From: Planctomycetota bacterium
GTDB lineage: Bacteria; Planctomycetota; MHYJ01; JACQXL01; JACRIJ01
DNA length: 49,481 nt
Reading direction: 5' to 3'
Assembly: GCA_016220095.1 (NCBI GenBank)
Contig: JACRIJ010000086.1
Coordinates: forward strand, 1-49,481
Shown piece by piece: positions 17,245-25,244 of this stretch (its first letter is position 1; every line of letters begins with the position of its first letter). Position numbers and translations under genes: made by a program. Below the pieces are notes generated by a model, which was given only the letters and a program-made list of their open reading frames with translations, ran no database searches and was not told where the DNA came from.

Positions 17245-17318
17245 ACCACGGAATACACGGAACACACGTAATAGAATAAGGTTTTAACCGTTTCCGTGTA
17301 TTCTGTGTTTTCCGTGGT
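17245..17318. repeat. CACGGAA phased inverted repeat
   Basis: ACCACGGAATACACGGAAC on the left pairs imperfectly with TTCTGTGTTTTCCGTGGT on the right around AATAAGGTTTTAACC. It ends 15 bases before the hsdMS start, just ahead of the AAGGAG ribosome-binding site. Related units occur at 21038-21170. Confidence 0.75.
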
Positions 17319-17333
17319 ATAAAAAGGAGTTTT

Positions 17334-20300
17334 ATGCTTGATACTGACACTAAACGCCGCATTGACGCCGCCCGCGACATACTCGTGGGCAAGGTCCCCG
17401 ACCCCAAGAGCCAGGTAGAACAGATAACCATCGCGCTCATTTACAAGTTCATGGACGACATGGATGCCGAGGCCGAAGAGATGGGCGGCAAGCGCAAGTT
17501 TTTCGCCAACGGGTTCGCCCGCTACGGCTGGGCCAAACTCATGCGCTCCGGCCTGGGCGGCCATGAGATACTGAATCTCTACGCCGAAGCCATCGCTAAG
17601 ATGCCGGAAAATCCGGGCATTCCACTGCTCTTCCGCGACATTTTCAAGAATGCCTATCTGCCCTACCGCGACCCCGAAACATTAAAGATGTTCTTGAAAG
17701 TCATAGACGAATTCAACTATGACCACAGCGAACACCTCGGCGACGCCTACGAATATCTCCTCTCTATTCTTGGCTCTCAAGGCAATGCAGGCCAATTCCG
17801 CACCCCGCGGCATATCATAGATTTCATTGTTGAAGTCATTGACCCGAAAAAGAACGAGACCGTACTTGATCCCGCCTGCGGTTCTGCCGGGTTTCTGATC
17901 TCGTCGTATAAACACATTTTGATGAACAATTCCTCAAAACCCTCACCCCAACCCTCTCCCACAGGGAGAGGGGGACACTCGTATCGCGGAGGTTTCGACT
18001 TTTCCGGGTTAAAAACGCGCGCCGGAGAGCTCAGGCAGGCTCAAACAGACGCCGAAACACTACTATGGGAATTGCTTCGAGACAGGCAACTCTACAACGC
18101 AAAATTCCGACGTCAACACCAATATGGTAATTATATCTGTGATTTCTTCTGCAAGGAGGCGAAGTTAGTCGTGGAATGCGATGGCACGGTTCACGATACA
18201 CCAGACCGACAGAAGGTGGACAAAAAACGCGATGCCTATCTGCACTCCCAAGGCCTTACAGTGCTTCACTTCAAAAATGACCGTATCCTGAACGACACGG
18301 ATGCAGTCTTAAACGAGATTTTCTCAAATTTTCCATCCATCTCACAACCCCCCTCTACCACTGGGAGAGGGGACGGGGGTGAGGGTGGCGTCCCAGGAGA
18401 CCTATTGACACCAGATGAACGGGGACGCCTTGCCAAAAACTTCAAGGGCTATGACATTGACCCTCTTATGGTGCGCCTGTCGCTGGTAAATATGTACCTA
18501 CACGGCTTCGCTGACCCGCACATTGCCGAGTATGACACCCTCACCAGTCAGGACAAATGGAACGAATATGCCGACGTGATACTCGCCAATCCGCCATTCA
18601 TGTCGCCCAAGGGCGGCATCAAGCCCCACAATCGCTTCTCGGTGCAATCCAAGCGCAGTGAAGTACTGTTCGTGGATTACATGGCAGAGCATCTCACGCC
18701 CAACGGACGCGCCGGAATCATTGTCCCGGAAGGCATCATATTCCAGAGCCAGACCGCATATAAACAGTTACGAAAAATGCTGGTAGAGAACTACCTCGTA
18801 GCCGTCGTCTCTTTGCCGGCGGGCGTGTTCAATCCCTACTCAGGCGTCAAGACATCCATCCTAATCCTTGACAAGACGCTGGCCAAGAGAACCCGCACTA
18901 TCGCCTTCTTCAAGGTAGAAAATGACGGCTTCGGACTCGGAGCCCAGCGGCGAGAGATAGACAAGAACGACCTGCCGCAGGTCCAAGCCGAACTCGCCGC
19001 CTATCTCCAAGCCATCCGTTCCGGCTCCTCTCCCTTTGGGAGAGGCAGGGATGAGGGCAATCAACCCGCCCACGGGTTGATTGTGCCGAAAGAAAAGATC
19101 GCCGCGAACGGGGATTACAACCTGAGTGGGGAGCGGTATCGGGAAAGCGAAACACGAGATTCGGCGTTTCCCCACGTTCGGCTGGACGCAATCGCCGAAA
19201 TTGCGGCCGGAAACTCTGCACCGCAAGGCGATGAATACTTCAAAGACGGCGAGTTCCTATTCATCCGAACATCCGATGTTGGGACAGTTCACGTCTCCGA
19301 CAATATTCTGAGTGCAGTCGACAAAGTAAATCAAAAAACGATTGACGAACTTCGACTACGGCTGTTCCCGGCTGGGACAATCCTCTTCCCGAAGAGCGGA
19401 GCCTCAACTTTCCTAAATCACCGCGTTGTCATGGGAAAAGCAGCCTATGTGTCGAGCCATCTCGCCTGTATAATCTGCGACGAAACAAAGGCTCTGCCCA
19501 AGTATGTTTACTCGCTACTGTGCTGTGTGGATGCCCATCAGATCACACCAGACCAAGCCTATCCTTCTCTAAGATTGACTGAAATCGGCAAAATAGAAAT
19601 CCCTCTGCCGCCGCTGGAGGTGCAGAAAGCTATCGTAGCGGAGATAGAAGGCTATCAAAAAGTCATCAACGGCGCCCGCGCCGTAATTGACAACTACCAA
19701 CCCCATATTCCCATCAACCCCGACTGGCCGATGGTGGAGTTGGGAGCGGCAACTGAAGTGACAAGTGGATATAGTTTTAACAGCAAAGATTTCTCTCCCA
19801 ATAACCCCGTTAAATGTATTAAAATTGCAAATGTTGGCGTACAGGAGTTCGTTAATGATGAAGACAGTAAATTACCTTCAAATTTTATTGCCAAGTATTC
19901 TGAATTCGTAATCCGTGAAGATGACATGGTCATCGCCTTGACGCGTTCAATTATCTCCACGGGTCTGAAGGTGGCAATTGTACCAAAGTCATATAACAAC
20001 TCCTTGCTTAACCAGAGAGTAGCTTCTATTAGGAGCAAGGGGAATTTAAGCAACGTCAAGTTTGTGTATTTCGTTCTTTGCTCAGATTTTGTTTTTAAAT
20101 ACATTTCTGAACAAGCTCGCTCATTGATGCAACCAAATCTTTCGATTACAGACTTGAAGATTTTAAAGATACCCCTTCCGCCCCTCGCCATCCAGCAAAC
20201 CATCGTCGCCGAGATAGAAGCCGAACAGGCGTTAGTTAAAGCCAATCACGAGCTAATCATTCGTTTCAAAAAGAAAATTCAATCCACCCTCGCACGCGTG

Positions 20301-20339
20301 TGGGAGGAAGATGGTCCGACTCCAATTGATGAGAGCTAA
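17334..20339 (+). CDS. hsdMS: Type I R-M HsdM-HsdS fusion with in-frame DUF559 insertion
   Basis: The 1001-residue protein joins the methylase and specificity subunits of a Type I system. HsdM: an N-terminal helical domain, motif I DPACGSAGFL (179-188), then NPPF (419-422) for N6-adenine methylation. HsdS follows with TRD1 (from about 605, FPHVRLDAIAEIAAGN), a spacer (IPLPPLEVQKAIVAEIEG), TRD2 (DWPMVELGAATEVTSG) and a second spacer (IPLPPLAIQQTIVAEIEA). Between motif I and NPPF lie about 157 extra residues (200-356) containing a DUF559/Vsr-like endonuclease domain and repeat-encoded flanks. A third repeat-encoded segment (SSPFGRGRDEGN, near 564-575) lies toward the end of HsdM. The start has AAGGAG six bases upstream. 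Activity after such an insertion is uncertain. Confidence 0.93.
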   Translation: MLDTDTKRRIDAARDILVGKVPDPKSQVEQITIALIYKFMDDMDAEAEEMGGKRKFFANGFARYGWAKLMRSGLGGHEILNLYAEAIAKMPENPGIPLLFRDIFKNAYLPYRDPETLKMFLKVIDEFNYDHSEHLGDAYEYLLSILGSQGNAGQFRTPRHIIDFIVEVIDPKKNETVLDPACGSAGFLISSYKHILMNNSSKPSPQPSPTGRGGHSYRGGFDFSGLKTRAGELRQAQTDAETLLWELLRDRQLYNAKFRRQHQYGNYICDFFCKEAKLVVECDGTVHDTPDRQKVDKKRDAYLHSQGLTVLHFKNDRILNDTDAVLNEIFSNFPSISQPPSTTGRGDGGEGGVPGDLLTPDERGRLAKNFKGYDIDPLMVRLSLVNMYLHGFADPHIAEYDTLTSQDKWNEYADVILANPPFMSPKGGIKPHNRFSVQSKRSEVLFVDYMAEHLTPNGRAGIIVPEGIIFQSQTAYKQLRKMLVENYLVAVVSLPAGVFNPYSGVKTSILILDKTLAKRTRTIAFFKVENDGFGLGAQRREIDKNDLPQVQAELAAYLQAIRSGSSPFGRGRDEGNQPAHGLIVPKEKIAANGDYNLSGERYRESETRDSAFPHVRLDAIAEIAAGNSAPQGDEYFKDGEFLFIRTSDVGTVHVSDNILSAVDKVNQKTIDELRLRLFPAGTILFPKSGASTFLNHRVVMGKAAYVSSHLACIICDETKALPKYVYSLLCCVDAHQITPDQAYPSLRLTEIGKIEIPLPPLEVQKAIVAEIEGYQKVINGARAVIDNYQPHIPINPDWPMVELGAATEVTSGYSFNSKDFSPNNPVKCIKIANVGVQEFVNDEDSKLPSNFIAKYSEFVIREDDMVIALTRSIISTGLKVAIVPKSYNNSLLNQRVASIRSKGNLSNVKFVYFVLCSDFVFKYISEQARSLMQPNLSITDLKILKIPLPPLAIQQTIVAEIEAEQALVKANHELIIRFKKKIQSTLARVWEEDGPTPIDES
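17940..18388 (+). mobile_element. DUF559 endonuclease element inserted in hsdM
   Basis: A C-rich repeat with an internal hairpin at 17940-17977 (CCTCTCCC / GGGAGAGG) and its inverted counterpart at 18348-18388 bracket a complete DUF559 (Vsr-superfamily, PD-(D/E)xK-like) domain. The domain has ELRQAQTDAETLLWELL, KFRRQHQYGNYICDF (Asp270 of the fusion), VVECDG (Glu281, Asp283) and GLTVLHFKNDRIL. Everything is in frame with hsdM. No intein splicing residues or motifs are seen. The flanks have the same character as the solo palindromes at 79-169, 21313-21431 and 22857-22944. Confidence 0.8.
19027..19057. repeat. C-rich palindrome near the HsdM/HsdS junction
   Basis: CCTCTCCCTTTGGGAGAGG followed by CAGGGATGAGGG is translated in frame as SSPFGRGRDEG. 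It is the same repeat type as the DUF559 flanks but carries no inserted gene. Confidence 0.75.
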
Positions 20340-20412
20340 AGAATAGCGAAAGCTTTTGCCTGAAAACCAAAAATCTAAACCCATTACAACAGAACATTTA
20401 CAGGAGACTTAC

Positions 20413-20832
20413 ATGGCAACAATACAAGAATTCTCAGCACTTAGAACAAATATTGAACGATACAAAAAAGACTTTGCCTTAAAAAGTGTAGACATGGCAT
20501 TTTCTTTTTTCGCCATAGATCATATTTTTAATCTGAAACTTCAAGATGACGACATTGAAGAATCTATTACGGATAACGGTAATGACGGGGGAATTGATGC
20601 TATATACGTTGAAGAGATCATAGACAAAGACCCCATAATACATTTTTTTCAGTTTAAGCACGCTCAAAATTACGAAAAGACAAAAAAGCACCTGCCTGGC
20701 AATGCTGTAGATAAACTAGTAAACTTTTTTGAAAGCCTTTCCACAAAAGATCGTAAATTTTTAAAAGAGTTAAATCCAAAAACTGCAGACAAAGTCAACC
20801 AACCGGGGTTGACAGCTCTTCGGCCTTTTTAA
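20413..20832 (+). pseudogene. AIPR-family abortive infection gene, 3'-truncated
   Basis: The 139-residue product from the ATG at 20413 (AGGAG ribosome-binding site upstream) resembles the N-terminus of AIPR proteins: a helical start, AFSFFAIDHIFNL, then TDNGNDGGIDAIYV and HFFQFKHAQ, a PD-(D/E)xK-like D...QxK pattern. AIPR proteins are normally about 500-700 residues and give abortive-infection phage resistance. Here homology ends near FLKELNPKTADK. The last residues (NQPGLTALRPF) come from repeat-like sequence, so the gene has lost roughly three quarters of its length. It sits directly downstream of hsdMS in the same orientation. Confidence 0.65.
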
Positions 20833-21210
20833 AACCGACCTTAGTTTGAAATCTTTCACTCCTTCGGGGGCACGGCTCTACACCTAAACAAATCTCAGTA
20901 TAGAACCCGCTCACATGTGACCACGTAAAGACTTACCACGACCGAAGGGAGTCCCGATCAGAGTATTGGGATGACAAGTCTCTACCGAAATACCGCAGAT
21001 AAAACTTTAAAACCACTCTTCCTTTTACCACAGATCACACGGAATAGACTGAAATCTATTTCAACCTCTTCCGTGTTTTCCGTGGTTAGAAAACGTGGCT
21101 TTAGGCTTAACACCGATACCTAACGCCGCGATATCAACCACGGAATACACGGAACACACGGAAAACGACGGCTTTAGTTTCTAACCGATAGACTTCCGCG
21201 CAAAAAAAAC
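20833..21210. other. Gene-free stretch with fold-back repeats
   Basis: It contains GAAGGGAGTCCCGATCAGAGTATTGGGA (20944-20971), an imperfect palindrome. It also holds opposed ACCACAGATCACACGGAATAG / CTTCCGTGTTTTCCGTGGTT segments (21039-21087) and a further CCACGGAATACACGGAACACACGG run (21138-21161). I see no gene. Confidence 0.6.
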
Positions 21211-21530
21211 AGAAGATTTACACGAAAATTAACCACCGAACCCTGTACCGAGATTCTCTGGCACAGGGTGAACTCACTGAATCGTAATATATTATGCCAT
21301 TAAATAGCAATACCCACCCCCTTGGACGAGGGAGGGCAAGCCATGAACCGAGAAGTCTCTGGTTCATGGTAAGGGTGGGGGTGAAAACTCATTATCACCC
21401 TCCCCCTTGCCCCCTCCCATCAAAGGGAGGGGGGGAGAGACGCTAAATATACGTTTTCAGTGTGTTCGGTGTGTTCAGTGGTTAATTATCGTATTTCGCA
21501 GTTTTGGTTGCGGCTATGCTGCTTTATTGT
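21211..21530. repeat. Composite intergenic repeat, copy 2, with two hairpin insertions
   Basis: It matches positions 1-268 closely from AGAAGATTTA to GCTGCTTTAT. Relative to copy 1 it has a 28-bp hairpin at 21241-21268 (CCCTGTACC..GGCACAGGG) and a 29-bp hairpin at 21341-21369 (CCATGAACC..GGTTCATGG). The two hairpins share the core ACCGAGA..TCTCTGG. Copy 2 follows the truncated AIPR gene; copy 1 lies at the window start. Confidence 0.85.
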
Positions 21531-21726
21531 TTTTACCGTGAAGACCGGCCTTGTCCGGCGCCCTGTCTGTTTTTGTTTGACTAAACTCTGAAATAATCAT
21601 ATACTGAAAACATATAGGATACAAAAGTAGTTTATACAGGCAACCTTGCCGTAAACCCAGAACCAGTTTAATTCGCGGATTTGCTTTTGCCGCGGCTAAC
21701 GTGCGGCGCAATTGAGGTGTAAAATC

Positions 21727-22764
21727 ATGAAAAAGGATAAACAACTTGCAAAACAGAACACATTTACAGAGTTTCTGCTCTACACCACGCCAAACGGCAA
21801 GGTAAAAGTAGAGATATTTTTGCATGAAGAAAATTTATGGCTCACACAAAAGAAAATGGCTGACCTTTTTGGCGTTGGCATACCGGCAGTAAACAAACAT
21901 CTCAAAAACATCTTTGAAAGCGGTGAATTACGGGAGGATTCAGTTATTTCCATTTTGGAAATAACTGCCGAAGACTGTAAAAAATATTCCACAAACTTTT
22001 ACAACCTGGATGCCATTATTTCAGTAGGCTACAGAGTGAATTCAAGGCAGGCAACGCATTTTCGCATCTGGGCAACCCAAATTCTCAAAGAATACGTCAT
22101 TAAAGGCTTTGCCATGGATGACGAACGGCTGAAAAACCCCGACAATATTTTTGGGAAGGATTATTTTGAAGAACAATTGGCGCGAATACGCGATATTCGC
22201 TCCAGCGAACGAAGGTTCTACCAGAAAATCACCGACATTTACGCGCAATGCAGTGCGGATTATAATCCAAACGAGGAAATTACCAGACAATTTTTTGCTA
22301 CAGTACAAAACAAACTTCATTGGGCGATAAACGGCCAAACTGCGGCAGAAATTATTCACCAAAGAGCTGACGGCCAAAAACCCAATATGGGCTTAACCAC
22401 CTGGAAAAACGCGCCCAAGGGAGCTATCCGAAAAACCGATATCAGTATCGCTAAAAATTATCTCAACGAAAAAGAACTTGATGGGCTAAACAGAATTGTA
22501 ACCATGTATCTTGACTATGCCGAAACGCGGGCACAAAAGGGTATTGTGATGCATATGAAAGACTGGGTAAAAAAAATGGATGCCTTTTTGCAATTCAACG
22601 AAAAGGAAATCTTACAGGATAGCGGCAAAGTGAGCCACGAAGTCGCAATGAAATTAGCCGAAAGCGAATATGCGAAATACAGTAGTATTCAAAACCGCAC
22701 GCTCGAATCCGACTTTGACCGCGAAGTGAAAAAACTGTTGGGTTCTCAAAAGAAAAAACCATAA
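21727..22764 (+). CDS. RhuM-family protein
   Basis: The 345-residue protein has the features of the virulence RhuM family. It opens with TEFLLYTTPNGKVKVEIFLHEENLWLTQKKMADLFGV, a winged-helix-like DNA-binding start, then VNKHLKNIFESGEL and YNLDAIISVGYRVNSRQATHFRIWATQIL, the family's most conserved stretch. The C-terminal half has EITRQFFATVQNKLHWAINGQTAAE and KNAPKGAIRKTDISIAKNYL. Family members are common in defence islands and near R-M or toxin-antitoxin genes; the biochemical role is unknown. The ATG at 21727 follows GAGGTG by 8 bases. It is isolated by repeats on both sides. Confidence 0.88.
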   Translation: MKKDKQLAKQNTFTEFLLYTTPNGKVKVEIFLHEENLWLTQKKMADLFGVGIPAVNKHLKNIFESGELREDSVISILEITAEDCKKYSTNFYNLDAIISVGYRVNSRQATHFRIWATQILKEYVIKGFAMDDERLKNPDNIFGKDYFEEQLARIRDIRSSERRFYQKITDIYAQCSADYNPNEEITRQFFATVQNKLHWAINGQTAAEIIHQRADGQKPNMGLTTWKNAPKGAIRKTDISIAKNYLNEKELDGLNRIVTMYLDYAETRAQKGIVMHMKDWVKKMDAFLQFNEKEILQDSGKVSHEVAMKLAESEYAKYSSIQNRTLESDFDREVKKLLGSQKKKP

Positions 22765-23247
22765 CAAAGGTTCATAGAGTAATTATATTCATAACTTCAA
22801 TTATGGCGAATTCGCCATAATTAAAAGCAGTGGTAATACTTAGTCATTTGAAGTAATCCCCTCTCCCCTTGCGGGAGAGGGACAGGGAGAGGGGGAAAAT
22901 ATTTTTCACCCTCCCCCTATGCCCCCTCCCATCAAGGGAGGGGAAAATTGCTTCAAATAGCTTAAGCATTGCAAGCAATACGTAAATAAGCTTGGGTAGC
23001 GCCGATTTAACCGCAAAGCCCGCTAAGTGCGCCAAGACGATTACAAGTAAACATCACGTCTTTGCGCTCTTTGCGTCTTTGCGGTTTATTCCGTTCGGCG
23101 TACGTACGTCCCTCGGTACTCGTTACTGATTACTCGCTACTTCGTAAATTATTTCTCTTGCTTTCTCGCCTGATTTTTGATATTATTCCATACGTGCTGG
23201 TAAAGAAGGTCTAAAGAGTATGTGCATTGTGAAAGGAGCCAACTATT
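22765..23247. repeat. Gene-free stretch: palindrome, nested MITE-like element, phased repeats
   Basis: A 24-bp perfect palindrome lies at 22799-22822. A MITE-like element (22832-22972) with ends related to those of 13420-13626 contains a C-rich palindrome at its centre (22857-22944). CGCAAAG/CTTTGCG phased units follow (23010-23090), then CGTACGT/TACTCGTTACT repeats to about 23145. I see no gene. Confidence 0.7.
22832..22972. mobile_element. MITE-like element, diverged copy with a C-rich centre
   Basis: The ends GTAATACTTAGTCATTTGAAG and CTTCAAATAGCTTAAGCATTGC are imperfect inverted repeats and match the ends of the element at 13420-13626. The inside is a C-rich palindrome, not the CATTCC/GGGAATG palindrome of the other copy. 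No clean target duplication is visible. Confidence 0.65.
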
Positions 23248-24561
23248 ATGGCAAAAAGAAAAATATGCATCCTTTTTTCTCTGGCATGCACAGTCCTGCT
23301 CCTCGCCGGCGGCAAAGATTTCTCCGCGGAATATAAGGAAAAAGCCGCTTCATTCAACAAGAAAAACGCCGAAGAATTCGTTAAAATCGCCGATTGGTGC
23401 AAAACCAACGGGCTGGCCGATGAAGCAACCGATTGCTGGAATAAAGCCCTTGGGTACGACCCTGACAATAAGACCGCAAAAAAAGGCCTTGGCGAACCCG
23501 CGCCCGCGGCGCCCGCGCCTGAGAAGCTTGAAGAATTAAAAAAACAATACGCCGACAAGGCAGAAAAGATTAAGGAAAAACTCGCCGACAACTCCTTCAA
23601 CCTCGGCAAATGGCTCGCGCAAAAGAAAAAAATTGACCTCGCCAGGGCGGAATATAAGAAGACCATAGAAATTTTTCCTGACCACGCCGGCGCGCGCAAG
23701 GAATTGGGCCAAAAGAAATACGAAGACCAGTGGCTCACGGATGATGAAATAAAAACCAAACAAGGCCTGAAAAAATTCCAGGGCAAATGGGTAAAGGCAG
23801 AGGAATACGACAAGAGCGTCGCCAAACTCCTTGACGACACTAAAAAGAGCTTCCAGGGCCAATACGGCCTGTATTTCAAGATGGAATACATCCCCGGCTA
23901 TATAATGGCATTTGACACGTCTGACGCCAAGGCAAAGGAAATCGTAAATTACATGATAGATTTCCACAAGATGACGTACAACACGTACTTTGAAAAGGAA
24001 ATAGAAACGCCTTTTAACCTGATTTGCTTCAAGACAAAAAGAGACTATTCATCAAAATCCGGCGCTGACCCGCAATCTGAAGGGATGTTCATACCGCCGA
24101 ACAACCTGTACACGTATTCCGAAACCGGCGTAGGAACGGTATTCCACGAAATGGTGCACGGGTATTTATCGCTTAATTTCGGCGGCAGACTGCCGCAGTG
24201 GTTTGACGAAGGATTCGCGTCCTACTTTGAACAGCCGCTTGTTGATTTTAATTCAGGGAAATTACTGCAGATTGAATATAAGAACTGGCGCCTGCCGGCG
24301 CTTACGGGCGCGATAAGCAGTAATTCCTACATACCGCTGGACAAATTCATAAAATCGGACGGCGCGGGAAGCCAGTTGCAATTGGCTGAGGCGCGCTATC
24401 TGATATGCTACCTCCACAAAAAAGGCGTGCTGACAGACCTGATAAAATCATTCATGGCAACCCCAAAAAACATCAACGACGTAAAGGCCTATGAAGACGC
24501 ACTCGGCATGAAAATAGGCGATATTGAAAAGGATTTTATAACGTTTGTAAAGGGCCTCTAA
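23248..24561 (+). CDS. Secreted TPR-type zinc metalloprotease, DUF1570-like
   Basis: The 437-residue protein starts with a signal peptide (KICILFSLACTVLLLAGG). The first 150 residues are helical and TPR-like. Two WLTDDE / KWVKAEE units (Trp162, Trp181) resemble the repeats of the large anti-sigma protein at 26413-29229. The C-terminal part has the gluzincin motif HEMVH (His300, Glu301, His304) and a likely third ligand in WFDEGFASYFE (Glu321). These are features of peptidase-MA-like / DUF1570 proteins of planctomycete-like bacteria. It probably acts outside the inner membrane; the substrate is unknown. The ATG has an AAAGGAG ribosome-binding site. No partner gene is adjacent. Confidence 0.85.
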   Translation: MAKRKICILFSLACTVLLLAGGKDFSAEYKEKAASFNKKNAEEFVKIADWCKTNGLADEATDCWNKALGYDPDNKTAKKGLGEPAPAAPAPEKLEELKKQYADKAEKIKEKLADNSFNLGKWLAQKKKIDLARAEYKKTIEIFPDHAGARKELGQKKYEDQWLTDDEIKTKQGLKKFQGKWVKAEEYDKSVAKLLDDTKKSFQGQYGLYFKMEYIPGYIMAFDTSDAKAKEIVNYMIDFHKMTYNTYFEKEIETPFNLICFKTKRDYSSKSGADPQSEGMFIPPNNLYTYSETGVGTVFHEMVHGYLSLNFGGRLPQWFDEGFASYFEQPLVDFNSGKLLQIEYKNWRLPALTGAISSNSYIPLDKFIKSDGAGSQLQLAEARYLICYLHKKGVLTDLIKSFMATPKNINDVKAYEDALGMKIGDIEKDFITFVKGL

Positions 24562-24670
24562 CGAAAAAATGAAGCAGGAAAAATGAAAAATGAAGGACGC
24601 AGACGATCACGAAACCACAGAGTGCATTGAGACGCACTGGTTGTAACGAAGAAGAAAGGCTTATTATTTA

Positions 24671-24767
24671 GCAATCGTCAATCGGTAAGCGTCAATCGTC
24701 CGTCAATCGTCCGTCAATCGTCCACCGTCCGTCAATCACCAAATCACCAGATCACCAGATCACTAAA
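24671..24767. repeat. Degenerate tandem repeat (GTCAATCGTCC)
   Basis: Several near-identical GTCAATCGTCC units are followed by ATCACCAGATCACCA units. The reverse-complement pattern (GACGATTGAC, TGATCTGGTGAT) recurs at 35683-35806. Confidence 0.7.
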
Positions 24768-25145
24768 TCAATCCTCGGCCACTGCCACCGCGACCGCGTA
24801 CTTATACGAATGCGTTATAGAGATATGCATCTTATTTATACCGAGCTCTTTCGCGCGTTTCAACGCCGTGCCCTTGAAGAGTATTTCAGGATTGCCTTCG
24901 TTACCCACGGAGACGCATACGTCATTCCAGCCGATACCGCCGGCCCAGCCGGTCCTGAGCACCTTCATCGCGGCTTCTTTGGCCGCGAACCTTCCCGCGT
25001 AATGCTCAACGGGCCGTTTGCATTTTTCGCAATACGTTTTCTCCTCGCCCGTGAAAATTCTGTCCGTAAACTTACTGCCGAATTTCCTCAGCGAATCCTC
25101 AATCCGTTGCACCTCTGCCAAATCAATGCCGATTCCAATTATCAT
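24768..25145 (-). CDS. acpS: Holo-[acyl-carrier-protein] synthase
   Basis: AcpS transfers 4'-phosphopantetheine from CoA to a serine of acyl carrier protein. The 125-residue protein begins MIIGIGIDLAEVQRIE, with the Mg-binding Asp8. It has RIFTGEEKTYCE and the second signature GRFAAKEAAMKVL with Glu57, then a WNDVCV strand and the C-terminal HISITHSYKYAVAVAVAE. Length and motif spacing match the family. I use the ATG at 25145; the longer in-frame extension is hydrophobic and lies over the divergent promoter region. An AGGAG lies about 12 bases before this ATG. It is transcribed divergently from the phospholipase-D-like gene. Confidence 0.95.
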   Translation of the reverse strand: MIIGIGIDLAEVQRIEDSLRKFGSKFTDRIFTGEEKTYCEKCKRPVEHYAGRFAAKEAAMKVLRTGWAGGIGWNDVCVSVGNEGNPEILFKGTALKRAKELGINKMHISITHSYKYAVAVAVAED

Positions 25146-25151
25146 AAATCT

Positions 25152-25180
25152 TTGACTCCTATGTGAAACTATGCTAATAT
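25152..25180 (+). promoter_or_regulatory. Sigma70 promoter for the phospholipase-D-like gene
   Basis: TTGACT (25152-25157), a 17-bp spacer and TAATAT (25175-25180) precede the ATG at 25245, predicting a leader of about 58 bases. The -35 box is only a few bases from the start codon of acpS on the other strand. Confidence 0.6.
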
Positions 25181-25244
25181 AAAACAGAGTAATACATATA
25201 ACAAAAAAAACGATTGATTGCAACAATTTTTACAAAGGTTTTTT

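Noticed and set aside
17931..18402. The hsdM insert as an intein
   Set aside because: There is no Cys/Ser at the first position, no HN-C/S/T end and no Hint-type motifs; the nuclease is DUF559 and not LAGLIDADG or HNH.
25146..25226. Extended N-terminus of AcpS
   Set aside because: The added hydrophobic residues are not part of the family, and the sequence overlaps the divergent promoter; the ATG at 25145 begins exactly at the conserved MIIGIGIDL.
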